Assembly: GCA_029552245.1 (NCBI GenBank)
Contig: JAKPDW010000073.1
Location: 1-36,030 of the forward strand
Source of the DNA: Deltaproteobacteria bacterium
Lineage (GTDB): Bacteria; Desulfobacterota; Desulfomonilia; UBA1062
Direction of reading: 5' to 3'
Length of the DNA: 36,030 nt
The position numbers and the translations under genes are program-made. Positions 14,107 through 22,333 of the stretch are shown piece after piece. The notes below the pieces were generated by a model. The model ran no database searches and was not told the origin of the DNA. It saw nothing but the letters and a program-made list of their open reading frames with translations. Numbering within the stretch: position 1 is the stretch's first letter; each line of letters starts with the position of its first letter.

Positions 14107-14760
14107 ATGCCCGCTGCACAGGCGTCACCGAAGGGGCAGCGCACTGCAGGGCGAAAGGCAGGCCGGAAGGTATCCACGGCGCGCAAGGACGAGATCATCG
14201 ACGCGGCGGAGCGCGTGTTCGCATCCAAGCCCTTCCCCAGGGTGAGCATGCGCGACATCGCCAGGGAGGCCGGCATCTCGCCTGCGCTCATCTATCGCCA
14301 CTTCGCCGACCAGCAGCACCTCTTCCTCGAGGCGTTCTTCAGGGGCGCCGAGCGTCTCATGGGCCGCATCGACGAGCTCTTCAAGGTGCACCCGGAGTCC
14401 GGCCTCGAGGACGCCTCGGCCGCGTTCATCTCCTTTCTCGCCGAGAACGAGCACTACTTCAAGATGATGACCCACTTCATGCTCGAGGGGACCGTGCACG
14501 AGGGCCTGCTCGAGAGGCTGAACTCCATCGAGCGCTCGGTGCTCGACCGCTTCGACGAGCTCTTCCGCAAGGCCGGGGCCGTTGGGGACGTCCGCATCCT
14601 GTCCCACTGTTTCTTCGCATCCCTCAACGGCATCCTCATCACGTTCAGGCGTCACCCGGGCAGGACCAAGGAAGAGGTGGTCTCCCACATGCACCGCCTT
14701 GGAATCACCCTGGCGCGGCTGTTCGCACACGCCCTGAGGACCGCAAACGTCGGCCCGTGA
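14107..14760 (+). CDS. TetR-family transcriptional regulator
   Basis: A 217-residue repressor. After a basic N-terminal tail, residues about 25-75 form the TetR helix-turn-helix: RKDEIIDAAERVF, then VSMRDIAREAGISPALIYRHF. The rest is an all-helical ligand domain with AENEHYFKMMTHFML. TAGGAGG at the lipoprotein stop, just before ATG 14107, serves as the ribosome binding site, so the two genes are translationally linked. It is convergent with the acyl-CoA dehydrogenase gene, whose promoter carries a perfect 19-base palindrome at 16548-16566. This regulator is the obvious candidate to bind it, with an acyl-CoA or fatty acid as ligand. That link is inference. Confidence 0.88.
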   Translation: MPAAQASPKGQRTAGRKAGRKVSTARKDEIIDAAERVFASKPFPRVSMRDIAREAGISPALIYRHFADQQHLFLEAFFRGAERLMGRIDELFKVHPESGLEDASAAFISFLAENEHYFKMMTHFMLEGTVHEGLLERLNSIERSVLDRFDELFRKAGAVGDVRILSHCFFASLNGILITFRRHPGRTKEEVVSHMHRLGITLARLFAHALRTANVGP

Positions 14761-14773
14761 AGCACACGGGGAT

Positions 14774-14829
14774 GCCGGCCCCTGTGGGGGATTCCTTCCA
14801 TGCCCCCTGCAAAGGGGCCAAAAGCCGGC
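14774..14829. terminator. Bidirectional terminator between convergent TetR and acyl-CoA dehydrogenase genes
   Basis: A long nested dyad: GCCGGC at 14774-14779 pairs with GCCGGC at 14824-14829; GGCCCCT pairs with AGGGGCC inside it; and GGGGG/CCCCC pairs closer to the loop. An AAAA run on one arm makes a bulge. Located in the 118-base convergent gap, it would work on both strands. Confidence 0.6.
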
Positions 14830-14878
14830 CTCGATCTGCATCCGGGTGCAGCCATTGCCCGGAACGGGGCCCTAGCAC

Positions 14879-16471
14879 CTACGACAACACCTCTGCGAGC
14901 GCAAGGTCCTGGTAGGCGTGGAAGAGCCTGTGGCACAGGCTGTCCCACCTCCTGCACACGTCCTTCGTCTTGTCGTCCATGGTGAACAGGCTCGGGTGCG
15001 AGGTGAGCAGCTCCATCTCGGCGGCCAGTTCTTCCACGAGGCCTGTGTCCGCGCCTTTGAGGATGTCCCGCACGAACGCGCCGGGCGCGTACCATGGGGC
15101 GGCGCGCTGGAAGTCCCTGTGCATCTGGGTCAGGAGCACGTTCCTCGGGCCTTCCCAGAGCTCGTTGATCGCCGCGTCCCTGAACATCCTGGGGAGAGAG
15201 GAGAAATCCTCCATCACGCCGTGCCCGCCGAAGACGGACATGGCCATGCGGGCGACGTCGGTCGCGTCCCAGCTCGCGGTGATCTTCTGGAGCATGATGA
15301 GCTCTCTCACGCAGAACCGCCTCTTTCTCATGGAGAGGTCCTCGTCTGCGAGAAGGCCGCCCTTGAGCCCGCCCTCGAGCCCGAGGAACTCCCGGTACAG
15401 CATGAAGGCGCCGGCGGTGGTGCGCTTGGCAGAGGTGTCCATCCACTCGAGCTGGTTTGCGAGCATGGGGAAATGCTCGAGCCTCACTCCGAAGGCATCC
15501 CTGAACGAGGCGTACGCTTTCGCCTCGCGCGCCCCCCTGGTCATGCCCGCCGCGCCCGAGAGGCCCACGGTGAGCCTGGAGTACGTGAGCACGATGCCCA
15601 CCACGTTCGCGACCCCCCTGTCCAGGGGGCCCACAGGGTAGGCCTTCGCCCCGTTGTACGTGATCTCCGCGGTGGTCAGCTCGCTCGTGCCCATCTTCAA
15701 CTTGATACGGTCGATGGTGCAGCCGTTGCGGATCTCCTTCTCCTTGTCACCCTCGAGCCACGAGGGCACCACGAAGAGCGCCACCTTCTCCGATCCCGCC
15801 GGCTTGGCGGTCACCACCGCGTAGTCGGCGTGCGTGGCCGAACAGAAGAACTTCTTCCCGTAGAGCCTCCAGGTGCCGTTCTCCTCCACCGCTTCCAGCA
15901 GGTTCGCGGGGACGTCGGAGCCGCCCTGGATCTCGGAGAGGTACTGGGCGCCGATGCCGAAGTCGCCGTCTATCCCCTCGCTGCAGTGCATGAGGATGCG
16001 CCTCGTCTCGGGGGTGTCGGCGAAGCGCTCGAGGAGCGCCACGAGCCCCTCGGTGCAGGTCAGCGGGCACGCGATGCACGCCTCGCCGTTCTGGTAGATG
16101 AGGTACATCTTGGCGAGCTTCAGCCACGGGTTCGTGCGTTTCGAGAAGAGGGCCTCGGAGAAGACCTCCTTCTCCATGACGAGCACCTCCATGGGCCTCA
16201 CGATGCGGTCGATGCGGTGGTTGTGCCCGTCGTAGTGCACGACGTACGGCCTCTTCTCGGGCACGGCCGCGGCCTCGGCCAAGTCGCGCCACCGGTAGGA
16301 GACCTTCCCGGAAAACGCTTTCAGCTCCTCGTGGATCGCGGGGAAGTCGTCGCCCGCATAGCGCCTGAGCACCCGCTGGAAGAACTCGTCGTCGAGGTAG
16401 TAGTTGAAGCGTCTCCTCCACTCCAGAAACGCATCGAACGTGTACGGGTTGTTCCTGTCAGGCAACGACAT
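14879..16471 (-). CDS. Acyl-CoA dehydrogenase, AidB-like
   Basis: A 530-residue flavoenzyme, longer than the usual 380-400 because of an N-terminal extension of about 150 residues and a C-terminal helical extension, as in AidB-type members. Core motifs are visible: SEIQGGSDVPAN (flavin/substrate loop), RLYGKKFFCSATHADYAVV, LSGAAGMTRGAREAKAYA, and FGGHGVMEDF near the catalytic region, with NELWEGPRN close behind. It would oxidise an acyl-CoA in the cytoplasm and pass electrons to ETF; the substrate is unknown. ATG 16471 has GGAGG 8 bases upstream; the longer frame to 16573 would run through the promoter. Regulation by a repressor at 16548-16566 is likely. Confidence 0.88.
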   Translation of the reverse strand: MSLPDRNNPYTFDAFLEWRRRFNYYLDDEFFQRVLRRYAGDDFPAIHEELKAFSGKVSYRWRDLAEAAAVPEKRPYVVHYDGHNHRIDRIVRPMEVLVMEKEVFSEALFSKRTNPWLKLAKMYLIYQNGEACIACPLTCTEGLVALLERFADTPETRRILMHCSEGIDGDFGIGAQYLSEIQGGSDVPANLLEAVEENGTWRLYGKKFFCSATHADYAVVTAKPAGSEKVALFVVPSWLEGDKEKEIRNGCTIDRIKLKMGTSELTTAEITYNGAKAYPVGPLDRGVANVVGIVLTYSRLTVGLSGAAGMTRGAREAKAYASFRDAFGVRLEHFPMLANQLEWMDTSAKRTTAGAFMLYREFLGLEGGLKGGLLADEDLSMRKRRFCVRELIMLQKITASWDATDVARMAMSVFGGHGVMEDFSSLPRMFRDAAINELWEGPRNVLLTQMHRDFQRAAPWYAPGAFVRDILKGADTGLVEELAAEMELLTSHPSLFTMDDKTKDVCRRWDSLCHRLFHAYQDLALAEVLS

Positions 16472-16525
16472 GGCTCTACCTCCTTCATCGTCGTCTCTCA
16501 AGCCGCGCTCGGCTGCGCACCCCTT

Positions 16526-16566
16526 GTATACACCCACAGGCCGAAAATGTAAACATCGTTTACATA
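16526..16566 (-). promoter_or_regulatory. Promoter with a perfect 19-base palindromic operator for the acyl-CoA dehydrogenase
   Basis: ATGTAAAC-ATC-GTTTACAT at 16548-16566 is a perfect inverted repeat. On the minus strand TTTACA within it (16554-16549) is a -35 with one mismatch to consensus, followed after 17 bases by TATACA (16531-16526). A repressor bound to the palindrome would cover the -35. The size and symmetry fit TetR-family operators, and a TetR gene lies at the far end of the regulated gene. Confidence 0.65.
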
Positions 16567-16831
16567 GTGACACCCCGCTCCTGGGTTAGGCTGGGCCTTG
16601 CTCTGGGAACGGCCTCGGTGTTCCGGTCACCCCACTCTGCACGTTGGGACATCCCGGACGAGCGGATCAAAGGGACGACTCATGAGAACACCCCCTTCCT
16701 TCCCAAGGGGTGCTGCCTGAACTCCTGCCGCAATCGTTCCTGGCCGCAGGAGGCAGATGGGTCTGTTCGCGAGCCTTGCGGGAAAGGGTCAAACCCCTGG
16801 CCGTGCCCTGCCCGGAGGCATTGTCTCGGCC

Positions 16832-17272
16832 TCACGCGTCATTCTCGCGTCCGGCCCGGGCCAGCTGCCTGAGGAGATCCGCAAGCTTGGGGTCTCTCAC
16901 CTTCTCGATGTCCGACGGGTCTATATCCACCTTGAACGGCGCGGTGCGGGGCTCGGGGGGGCGCTGCGGCCTGGGCCTTCCCGGTTTCCCGAAGGAGGCC
17001 TCGACCCCCGAGAGCTTGAGGCCAACGACCCCCTTCACGCGCTCGACGATGTTGCCTGCGAGCAGGCCCACCTGCTGGGCCCATGCGGGCGAGTCGCACA
17101 GGACGTGCAGCTTCGACGATTTTATGAGCACGGGCTCGGTGTGCGACGCGAGGACCTCCCCCGCTATCTCGGCCCAGCGGGACCGGATCTTCATGACCCT
17201 GGCCATGTTCTTGTCCGCCCGAGCCAGCGCCTCGCCGATCGTCTTCATGCGGCCATATTCGACCACGCCCAT
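16832..17272 (-). CDS. DUF721 / DciA-like protein
   Basis: About 146 residues. The N-terminal half matches DUF721: WAEIAGEVLASHTEPVLIKS, then LHVLCDSPAWAQQVGLL and NIVERVKGVVG. DciA proteins of this family load the replicative helicase in bacteria lacking DnaC/DnaI. The C-terminal half is proline- and charge-rich with no predicted fold, also common in the family. The start is uncertain: ATG 17272, ATG 17248 (MKTIGEAL) and ATG 17329 are all in frame and none has a strong ribosome binding site. The upstream gap of 195 bases and the downstream gap (16567-16831) show nothing recognised. Confidence 0.75.
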   Translation of the reverse strand: MGVVEYGRMKTIGEALARADKNMARVMKIRSRWAEIAGEVLASHTEPVLIKSSKLHVLCDSPAWAQQVGLLAGNIVERVKGVVGLKLSGVEASFGKPGRPRPQRPPEPRTAPFKVDIDPSDIEKVRDPKLADLLRQLARAGRENDA

Positions 17273-17467
17273 GGGGTTGTCAAGGGATCCCCGCCTTTCG
17301 CCCTCTTTCCCTGGGAACGGCCCTATCATCCCGGTCCATCACCCGCCCTTCCCTCCCGCCGCCACACCTAATGTCTCATTCGGCTGACGGGGATCACCCG
17401 ACGGTGAAACGATGCCGTATCCCCCCTGCCCCGTCACCTGCCTGCAGGCGGGAGAGGACGTCCCTGC

Positions 17468-18415
17468 TCACGATCCCTCTTGCGCCGCATCGAGGGCGGA
17501 CATGAACGCTCTCATGTCCTCGGGGGGCTCGCTCGTGAATTCCAGGTATTCGCCCGTGGCCGGGTGACGGATGCCGAGGAGGGATGCGTGCAGCATCTGG
17601 CGGGAGAGCGCCTCGAGGGCGGAGCGGACCCGGGGGTCTGGTATGGTCCTCGCCCTGCGCCTGGGACCGTAGACCGGGTCGCCGGCGACGGGGTGCCCGC
17701 TCTCGGCGAGGTGCACCCTGATCTGGTGCGTGCGGCCGGTCTCGAGCTTCAGCCTCAGGAGGGCGAAGTCCCTCCAGCGCTTGAGGACCTCCCAGTGGGT
17801 CACCGCGCGTCTGCCCTCTTTCGCCCTCGATGTCATGCGGGTGCGGTCTTTGGGGTTGCGTTGCATGAACGTCTCGATGGTCCCCGAGTCCTTGCCTGGA
17901 GACCCCCAGCAGAGGGCGAGGTAGATGCGCGTGTGCTCGTGCGCCTTGAACGCCCTCGAGAGGACGGCGTGCGCATGGGCGTTCCTGGCCGCGACCATGA
18001 CGCCGGTGGTGAGCTTGTCGAGCCTGTGCACGATGCCGGGCCTTTCAGGGTCTCCGACGAGGGCCATTTCCGGGTACCGGGCGATGAGCGCGCCTGCGAG
18101 CGTCGGCCCGGAGGCGCCCGCGCCCGGGTGCACGCTCATGCCCGCGGGCTTGTTGACCACCACTATCCACTCGTCTTCGTAGAGGACCTCGAGGGGGATC
18201 CCCACCGGCTCGACAGGCCCGGCCTGCCTGGGAGCGGGGCAGGCGCCCTGCACCCTCATGCCCTGTTTGAGCCTGAACGAGGGCTTCCGCGCCAGGCCGT
18301 CGACCCTGATGCGCCCCTGCTCCACGGCGCGTGCGGCAGGCCCCCTGCCGACGCCGATCGCCCCTGCCACGAACGCGTCGAGCCTGATGCCCTCCCCCTC
18401 GCCGCTCACGAGCAT
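17468..18415 (-). CDS. rluD: RluD-type 23S rRNA pseudouridine synthase
   Basis: A 315-residue RNA-modifying enzyme. It has an N-terminal S4 RNA-binding domain (RLDAFVA, then AVEQGRIRVDG) and a catalytic domain with VNKPAGMSVHPGAG, IVHRLDKLTTG carrying the catalytic D133, and later LETGRTHQIRVHL and GDPVYG. These are hallmark RluA/RluD motifs; the S4 domain and length favour RluD, which makes pseudouridines in helix 69 of 23S rRNA. The ATG at 18415 is chosen by the N-terminal match; the frame is open far upstream through repeat DNA, which is rejected. A purine-rich GGAAAAGGA lies about 14 bases before it. Confidence 0.88.
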   Translation of the reverse strand: MLVSGEGEGIRLDAFVAGAIGVGRGPAARAVEQGRIRVDGLARKPSFRLKQGMRVQGACPAPRQAGPVEPVGIPLEVLYEDEWIVVVNKPAGMSVHPGAGASGPTLAGALIARYPEMALVGDPERPGIVHRLDKLTTGVMVAARNAHAHAVLSRAFKAHEHTRIYLALCWGSPGKDSGTIETFMQRNPKDRTRMTSRAKEGRRAVTHWEVLKRWRDFALLRLKLETGRTHQIRVHLAESGHPVAGDPVYGPRRRARTIPDPRVRSALEALSRQMLHASLLGIRHPATGEYLEFTSEPPEDMRAFMSALDAAQEGS

Positions 18416-18471
18416 ATCAATGGGCAAGTCCTTTTCCACTCCTTCCCCCGGGCGCTTGCGAAACCCTCGCC

Positions 18472-18495
18472 TGCGCAAGGTCGAACCTTTGCGCA
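18472..18495. promoter_or_regulatory. Long inverted repeat upstream of rluD
   Basis: TGCGCAAGGT-CGA-ACCTTTGCGCA is a near-perfect dyad (one extra T), followed on the plus strand by TTTT. No plus-strand gene ends before it, so it could be an operator or leader hairpin for rluD. Termination of stray plus-strand transcription is the alternative. Confidence 0.4.
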
Positions 18496-18844
18496 TTTTC
18501 CCATGCGCCGGGCCGTCCGGGCAATAGGCATCGCTCGTCCCACGAAGACCCCCACCGATCGACTGGCCTTGACCTGCCCGGCCGGCTCCACCAAGATACG
18601 GTGCGCCACGCCCTGGGCTTCGCCCACAGCCCCCGACACCCGGCCCACGGCAAGCGGCAGCCGGCCGGGGATCACTCCCGCCCCGTGGCCGCCTTCGGGA
18701 AGACGTACCCATGAGCACACACCGATACCCAAGACAAACCCTAAGAAATACGATTCCCCGCATCGGCAGCATTGCATGCACCACGCGAAGGCGCCGCCCA
18801 AGCCCACCTACGTCATCATCCCTGCCCCGGGCGCGGCAAGAGAC

Positions 18845-19005
18845 AGCATTCGCGGGCCAGGCGCATGGGGGAGGAGGGGTATGGTTTCGGCAAGAGGGGG
18901 GGGTGGTATGCTCGCGGGCAAGGCTCATGGGGGACAAGGATTTACCAGAACTTTCCCATCCAAAACATTCCACTTGCGCACCAGGCGCATGCGGGACAAC
19001 GACCT
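18845..19005. repeat. Three direct repeats, period 62
   Basis: CGCGGGC-AGGC-CATGGGGGA and variants have their CATG at 18864, 18926 and 18988, spaced exactly 62 bases twice; about 28 bases are conserved in each. The remainder of the gap 18496-18844 is GC-rich and contains no supported gene. Confidence 0.65.
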
Positions 19006-19011
19006 TCGGCG

Positions 19012-21411
19012 TCACCCCTTCTTCGAGCGGGACAGGAGCTCCCTGAAGGCGCGGGTATCCCTGATGGGGTCGAGATCAGGGTCCGTCTCGATGATGGTGG
19101 GGTCCGGCAGGCCTGCATCCAGGGCCCTCCCCAGGTACTCGAGCGCCTCCTGCGTGCTGCCGCGCATGGCCTGTATGCAGGCGAGGTTGTACAGGTCCTC
19201 GGGATGTCTCGGGTCGGCCTTCGCAAGGGCAAAGGAGATATCGTAGGCCCTGTTGAGATCGCCCCGCATCACCAGGACGGCTGCAAGTCTCCTGTGCACG
19301 TCCAGGTCGGAAGGCCTCCTCCTCGCCTCCTCCTCGAGGCCCGCGGCCGTCCTGGACAAGGCATCGAGCCGCTTTACGGTCTCGGCGAGGAGCCTCGAGG
19401 CGTCCACGCGGCCGGGCTCGATCGCGAGCGCCTTCCTGAACTCCGTAGCCGCCTCGGCAGGCCGCATCATGGCCAAGAGCGCCATGCCGAGGTGCACGTG
19501 CAGCTCGGCCACACGGGCGTTGCACCCGTCCCACCTGGCGAACACGGCGGGCAGCAGGCCTTCTGTGCACTTCGCTCCCGAGCGCAGCACCTGCACCGCC
19601 TCCCGGTACCTCCGCTTGCGCGCCAGGGAGTCGCCCACGACAAGGGCGGTCTCGGCGCTCAGGCACGGTCGTACCGAGCCGGCCACGTCCCTGCATGCGC
19701 CCCTGGAGACGATCGCCGCCGTCTTGTCGTCCCCGGCCCTCAGAGCGAACCTCGCGAGCTCGATCTTCCGGTAATGACCGGGCCCCTCTGCGAGCCTTTC
19801 CGCATCCGGCCGCACCATGGCCCGAACCTCGCCGGGCCTGACGAACACGGCAGCAGAGCGGCCGTACATGGCGAGGGCCCACCTCGAAGACGAGAGGAAC
19901 CGCCACGCGAGCGGGGAATCGATGGAGACGCACCACACGTCGCACCCGTACCCCTCCGCCAGCTCCTCGAACGACGCCTGGTTCTCCTCTTCCTCGAAGG
20001 CCGCGTACTCGTCGTACCAGGTCTTGTAGGGGAAGTACCTCGCGTCGATGAACACCTTGGTTCTGCCCTTTGACGCCCACATGAGGTAGGCGCCGGTCGC
20101 GTAGTCGTTCCCAAGGCGCGCCCCGGCGTGATGCCGGGCGATGTAGCGGGCCTCCTCCACCGGCGCCTCGTAAGGGGGGTTCCAGCCGATCCCGGGTGCG
20201 AAGAAGGTCTCGAACAGGGCCCGAACGGAGAAGAACGCCACGACCGCTCCCAAGACCGCACCGAGGGCCGCCTTTGCCCCCCTCCCGGCTGGAGACGTGC
20301 CGGTGGCGCCCTCCTGGGAGGTCCTCACCAGGAAGGCGCAGGTGAAGAGGAACACGACCGCGAAGAAGTAGGTGGCCCTCAAGAACCTCGCATACAAAAG
20401 CGCGAACACGACATTCACGAGCACGAGAGCCCAGTCCGTCCCCCTTTTCCTGAACACCATAAAGAACATCGCGGCGAGGACGGCGAGACCGGCCACGAGG
20501 TATTCCACGAAGTGGAGGCTGCGTGCCTGGTCGAAGAAGATGCTCTGGTACTCCGCTATGGTCTTCATGTGGTAGGCGAACTCGCCCGGGTGCAGGATCA
20601 TGGTGTCGAGGAGCTTGGCCGGGTATGCCGCCCCGTACGGCGTGACGAGCGTCGCCGCCAGGGTGAGCCCGAAGGCGGCGGCCGCATGACCCAGGGCCCC
20701 TCTCTGCAGGCGCGCGTCGCGGCCGGGCACGCAGAGATTCACGGCCTCGCCCGCGAACACGCACGCCGCGAACACGAGCCCGAAGATGAACGCTCCGTGC
20801 GAGTTCACCCAGAAGAGCATGATAAGGGGCAGCAGGTAGATCCACGGGCTCGGGCCTTCCGGGCGCGACCTGGCATGGAGCCAGGCCCACGTGGAGACCG
20901 CCATGAAGAGATAGGAGAAGAGCTCGGGTTTCACCCTGAGCCCCGCCTGCGACATGAGGACCGACAGCAGCAGGACGAGCGCGAAGACGGGCCTTCCGCC
21001 GCGCCCCCTCCACACGCCTGCCGTCGCGGCCGCGAGGGCGACGACACAGGCCAGGACGAGCGCGCGAAGGACAGAGAGCAGGGCCATGCCGCCCCGCTCG
21101 TGGAGCAGGTGGAACACCACCTCCGGTATCCACGCGCAGTAGATGGTGTCGTTGTCCGTGGGCGTCCAGCTGAACGCGGTGTGGTCCGGCACGAGCGTCT
21201 CGTGCTCGAGGAGGTACCTGCCGTAGGCGAGGTGGAACCACAGGTCGGAGTCGGTCACCGGCGTGGTCGTGACGGCAACGATCACCGCCGAGACGAGCAC
21301 TGCCGCGCCCGCCGCGAGGATGCGTCCCCCGGGGGAAGGACCGGCCGGGCCCCGGACGTCGCCGGCGTCCGCCTCCAGGGGTTTACGCGTCACATCTTTG
21401 TCTTCCCGCAC
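19012..21411 (-). CDS. GT-C-like polytopic membrane protein with C-terminal TPR repeats
   Basis: A 799-residue protein. About residues 30-400 hold many hydrophobic helices; after the first comes TDSDLWFHLAYGRYLLEH, an acidic loop typical of GT-C fold glycosyltransferases. A soluble periplasmic-like domain follows, then a helical region from about 560 with TPR-like units (HVHLGMALLAMMRPAEAATEF, VHRRLAAVLVMRGDLNRAYD, DLYNLACIQAMRGSTQEALEY). It probably transfers a sugar from a lipid carrier to a glycan or protein, using the TPRs for protein contact. Donor and acceptor are unknown. GTG 21411 lies one base after the patatin stop; GTG 21393 is an alternative. Confidence 0.65.
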   Translation of the reverse strand: MREDKDVTRKPLEADAGDVRGPAGPSPGGRILAAGAAVLVSAVIVAVTTTPVTDSDLWFHLAYGRYLLEHETLVPDHTAFSWTPTDNDTIYCAWIPEVVFHLLHERGGMALLSVLRALVLACVVALAAATAGVWRGRGGRPVFALVLLLSVLMSQAGLRVKPELFSYLFMAVSTWAWLHARSRPEGPSPWIYLLPLIMLFWVNSHGAFIFGLVFAACVFAGEAVNLCVPGRDARLQRGALGHAAAAFGLTLAATLVTPYGAAYPAKLLDTMILHPGEFAYHMKTIAEYQSIFFDQARSLHFVEYLVAGLAVLAAMFFMVFRKRGTDWALVLVNVVFALLYARFLRATYFFAVVFLFTCAFLVRTSQEGATGTSPAGRGAKAALGAVLGAVVAFFSVRALFETFFAPGIGWNPPYEAPVEEARYIARHHAGARLGNDYATGAYLMWASKGRTKVFIDARYFPYKTWYDEYAAFEEEENQASFEELAEGYGCDVWCVSIDSPLAWRFLSSSRWALAMYGRSAAVFVRPGEVRAMVRPDAERLAEGPGHYRKIELARFALRAGDDKTAAIVSRGACRDVAGSVRPCLSAETALVVGDSLARKRRYREAVQVLRSGAKCTEGLLPAVFARWDGCNARVAELHVHLGMALLAMMRPAEAATEFRKALAIEPGRVDASRLLAETVKRLDALSRTAAGLEEEARRRPSDLDVHRRLAAVLVMRGDLNRAYDISFALAKADPRHPEDLYNLACIQAMRGSTQEALEYLGRALDAGLPDPTIIETDPDLDPIRDTRAFRELLSRSKKG

Positions 21412-21412
21412 C

Positions 21413-22333
21413 TCACGAGCCCCGCTTCTTCGCCAGGCCCAGCGCCTCCTTGATCCGGTGCACGCGCAAGGCCTTCTTCAGGGCCGGGATCCTCCCGGCC
21501 GCTTCGCTGTAGCCTGCGGCGATGTAGGCGTCGATGTCGTCGAACGCGTTCCACGCGGCGTCGCCCACCTCGGGGTGGATGACGAAATCGGCCTGCGCCG
21601 TCCTGAGGGTGTTCATGAAGAGCCTCGTGAGGTCGCCTGCGCGCACGAGTATGTCCAGGCTGTTGTCGATGTCCCGGCTGCCGTCGATGGGCTCGATGTC
21701 CCTCGACACGTCGACGCCCACCACGAAGCGCGCGCCCAGCACCCTGGCCGCAGAGACGGGGACCGACTCGGCCCACGCGCCGTCCACGCACACCATGTGC
21801 TCCACGCGCACCGGCGGCAGGAACCCGGGCACCGCGCTGGACGCCCTGACCGCGAGCCTGACGCTGCCCGAGCGCAGGATCTGCGGCAGGCCCGAGACGA
21901 GGTCCAGCGTCATGCACGCGAAGGGTATCATGAGCTCCGAGAAGTTCATGTCCGGCACGATCCTCTCCATGCCCTCGAGGAACGCGCCCTCGGCCACCAC
22001 CGATTCCCTGAACATGAAACGGTAGAAGAAGTATCCCTTGCGTACGCTCTCGAGGACCTTTTCCATGAAGCCGCGGTCAAGGTCGGAACCGGAGCCTGCG
22101 AACCGCTCCACCCTGCGCCTGAATTCCTCCGAGGTGAACGCCCTCCTGAGGGTGCGCTCCACCTCTTTCACGTCGAGGCTCGCGGCGTACAGGGATCCCA
22201 CGATGGCGCCCATGCTTGTGCCCGAGACGCAGGCGGGCTTCACGCCGGCATCGAGCAAGGCCTTCAGGGCGCCGACGTTCGCGAGTCCCCTCACCCCGCC
22301 GCCGCCCAAGGCCACGCCCACCTCATACGGCAT
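21413..22333 (-). CDS. Patatin-like phospholipase
   Basis: A 306-residue serine hydrolase of the patatin/RssA type. Visible are the oxyanion loop GGGGVRG (residues 10-16), the nucleophile elbow GTSMG with S40, and the catalytic aspartate in DGA (D184). There is no signal peptide, so it acts in the cytoplasm or at the inner face of the membrane. Its start overlaps the end of selA by 11 bases and its stop is one base before the GT-C protein, so three genes of unrelated function form one transcript. The lipid substrate is not known. Confidence 0.9.
   Translation of the reverse strand: MPYEVGVALGGGGVRGLANVGALKALLDAGVKPACVSGTSMGAIVGSLYAASLDVKEVERTLRRAFTSEEFRRRVERFAGSGSDLDRGFMEKVLESVRKGYFFYRFMFRESVVAEGAFLEGMERIVPDMNFSELMIPFACMTLDLVSGLPQILRSGSVRLAVRASSAVPGFLPPVRVEHMVCVDGAWAESVPVSAARVLGARFVVGVDVSRDIEPIDGSRDIDNSLDILVRAGDLTRLFMNTLRTAQADFVIHPEVGDAAWNAFDDIDAYIAAGYSEAAGRIPALKKALRVHRIKEALGLAKKRGS

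Noticed and set aside
20128-21453. 441-residue open frame on the plus strand
   Set aside because: It is antisense to the GT-C/TPR gene, rich in Arg/Glu/His/Gly, and has no domain or ribosome binding site.
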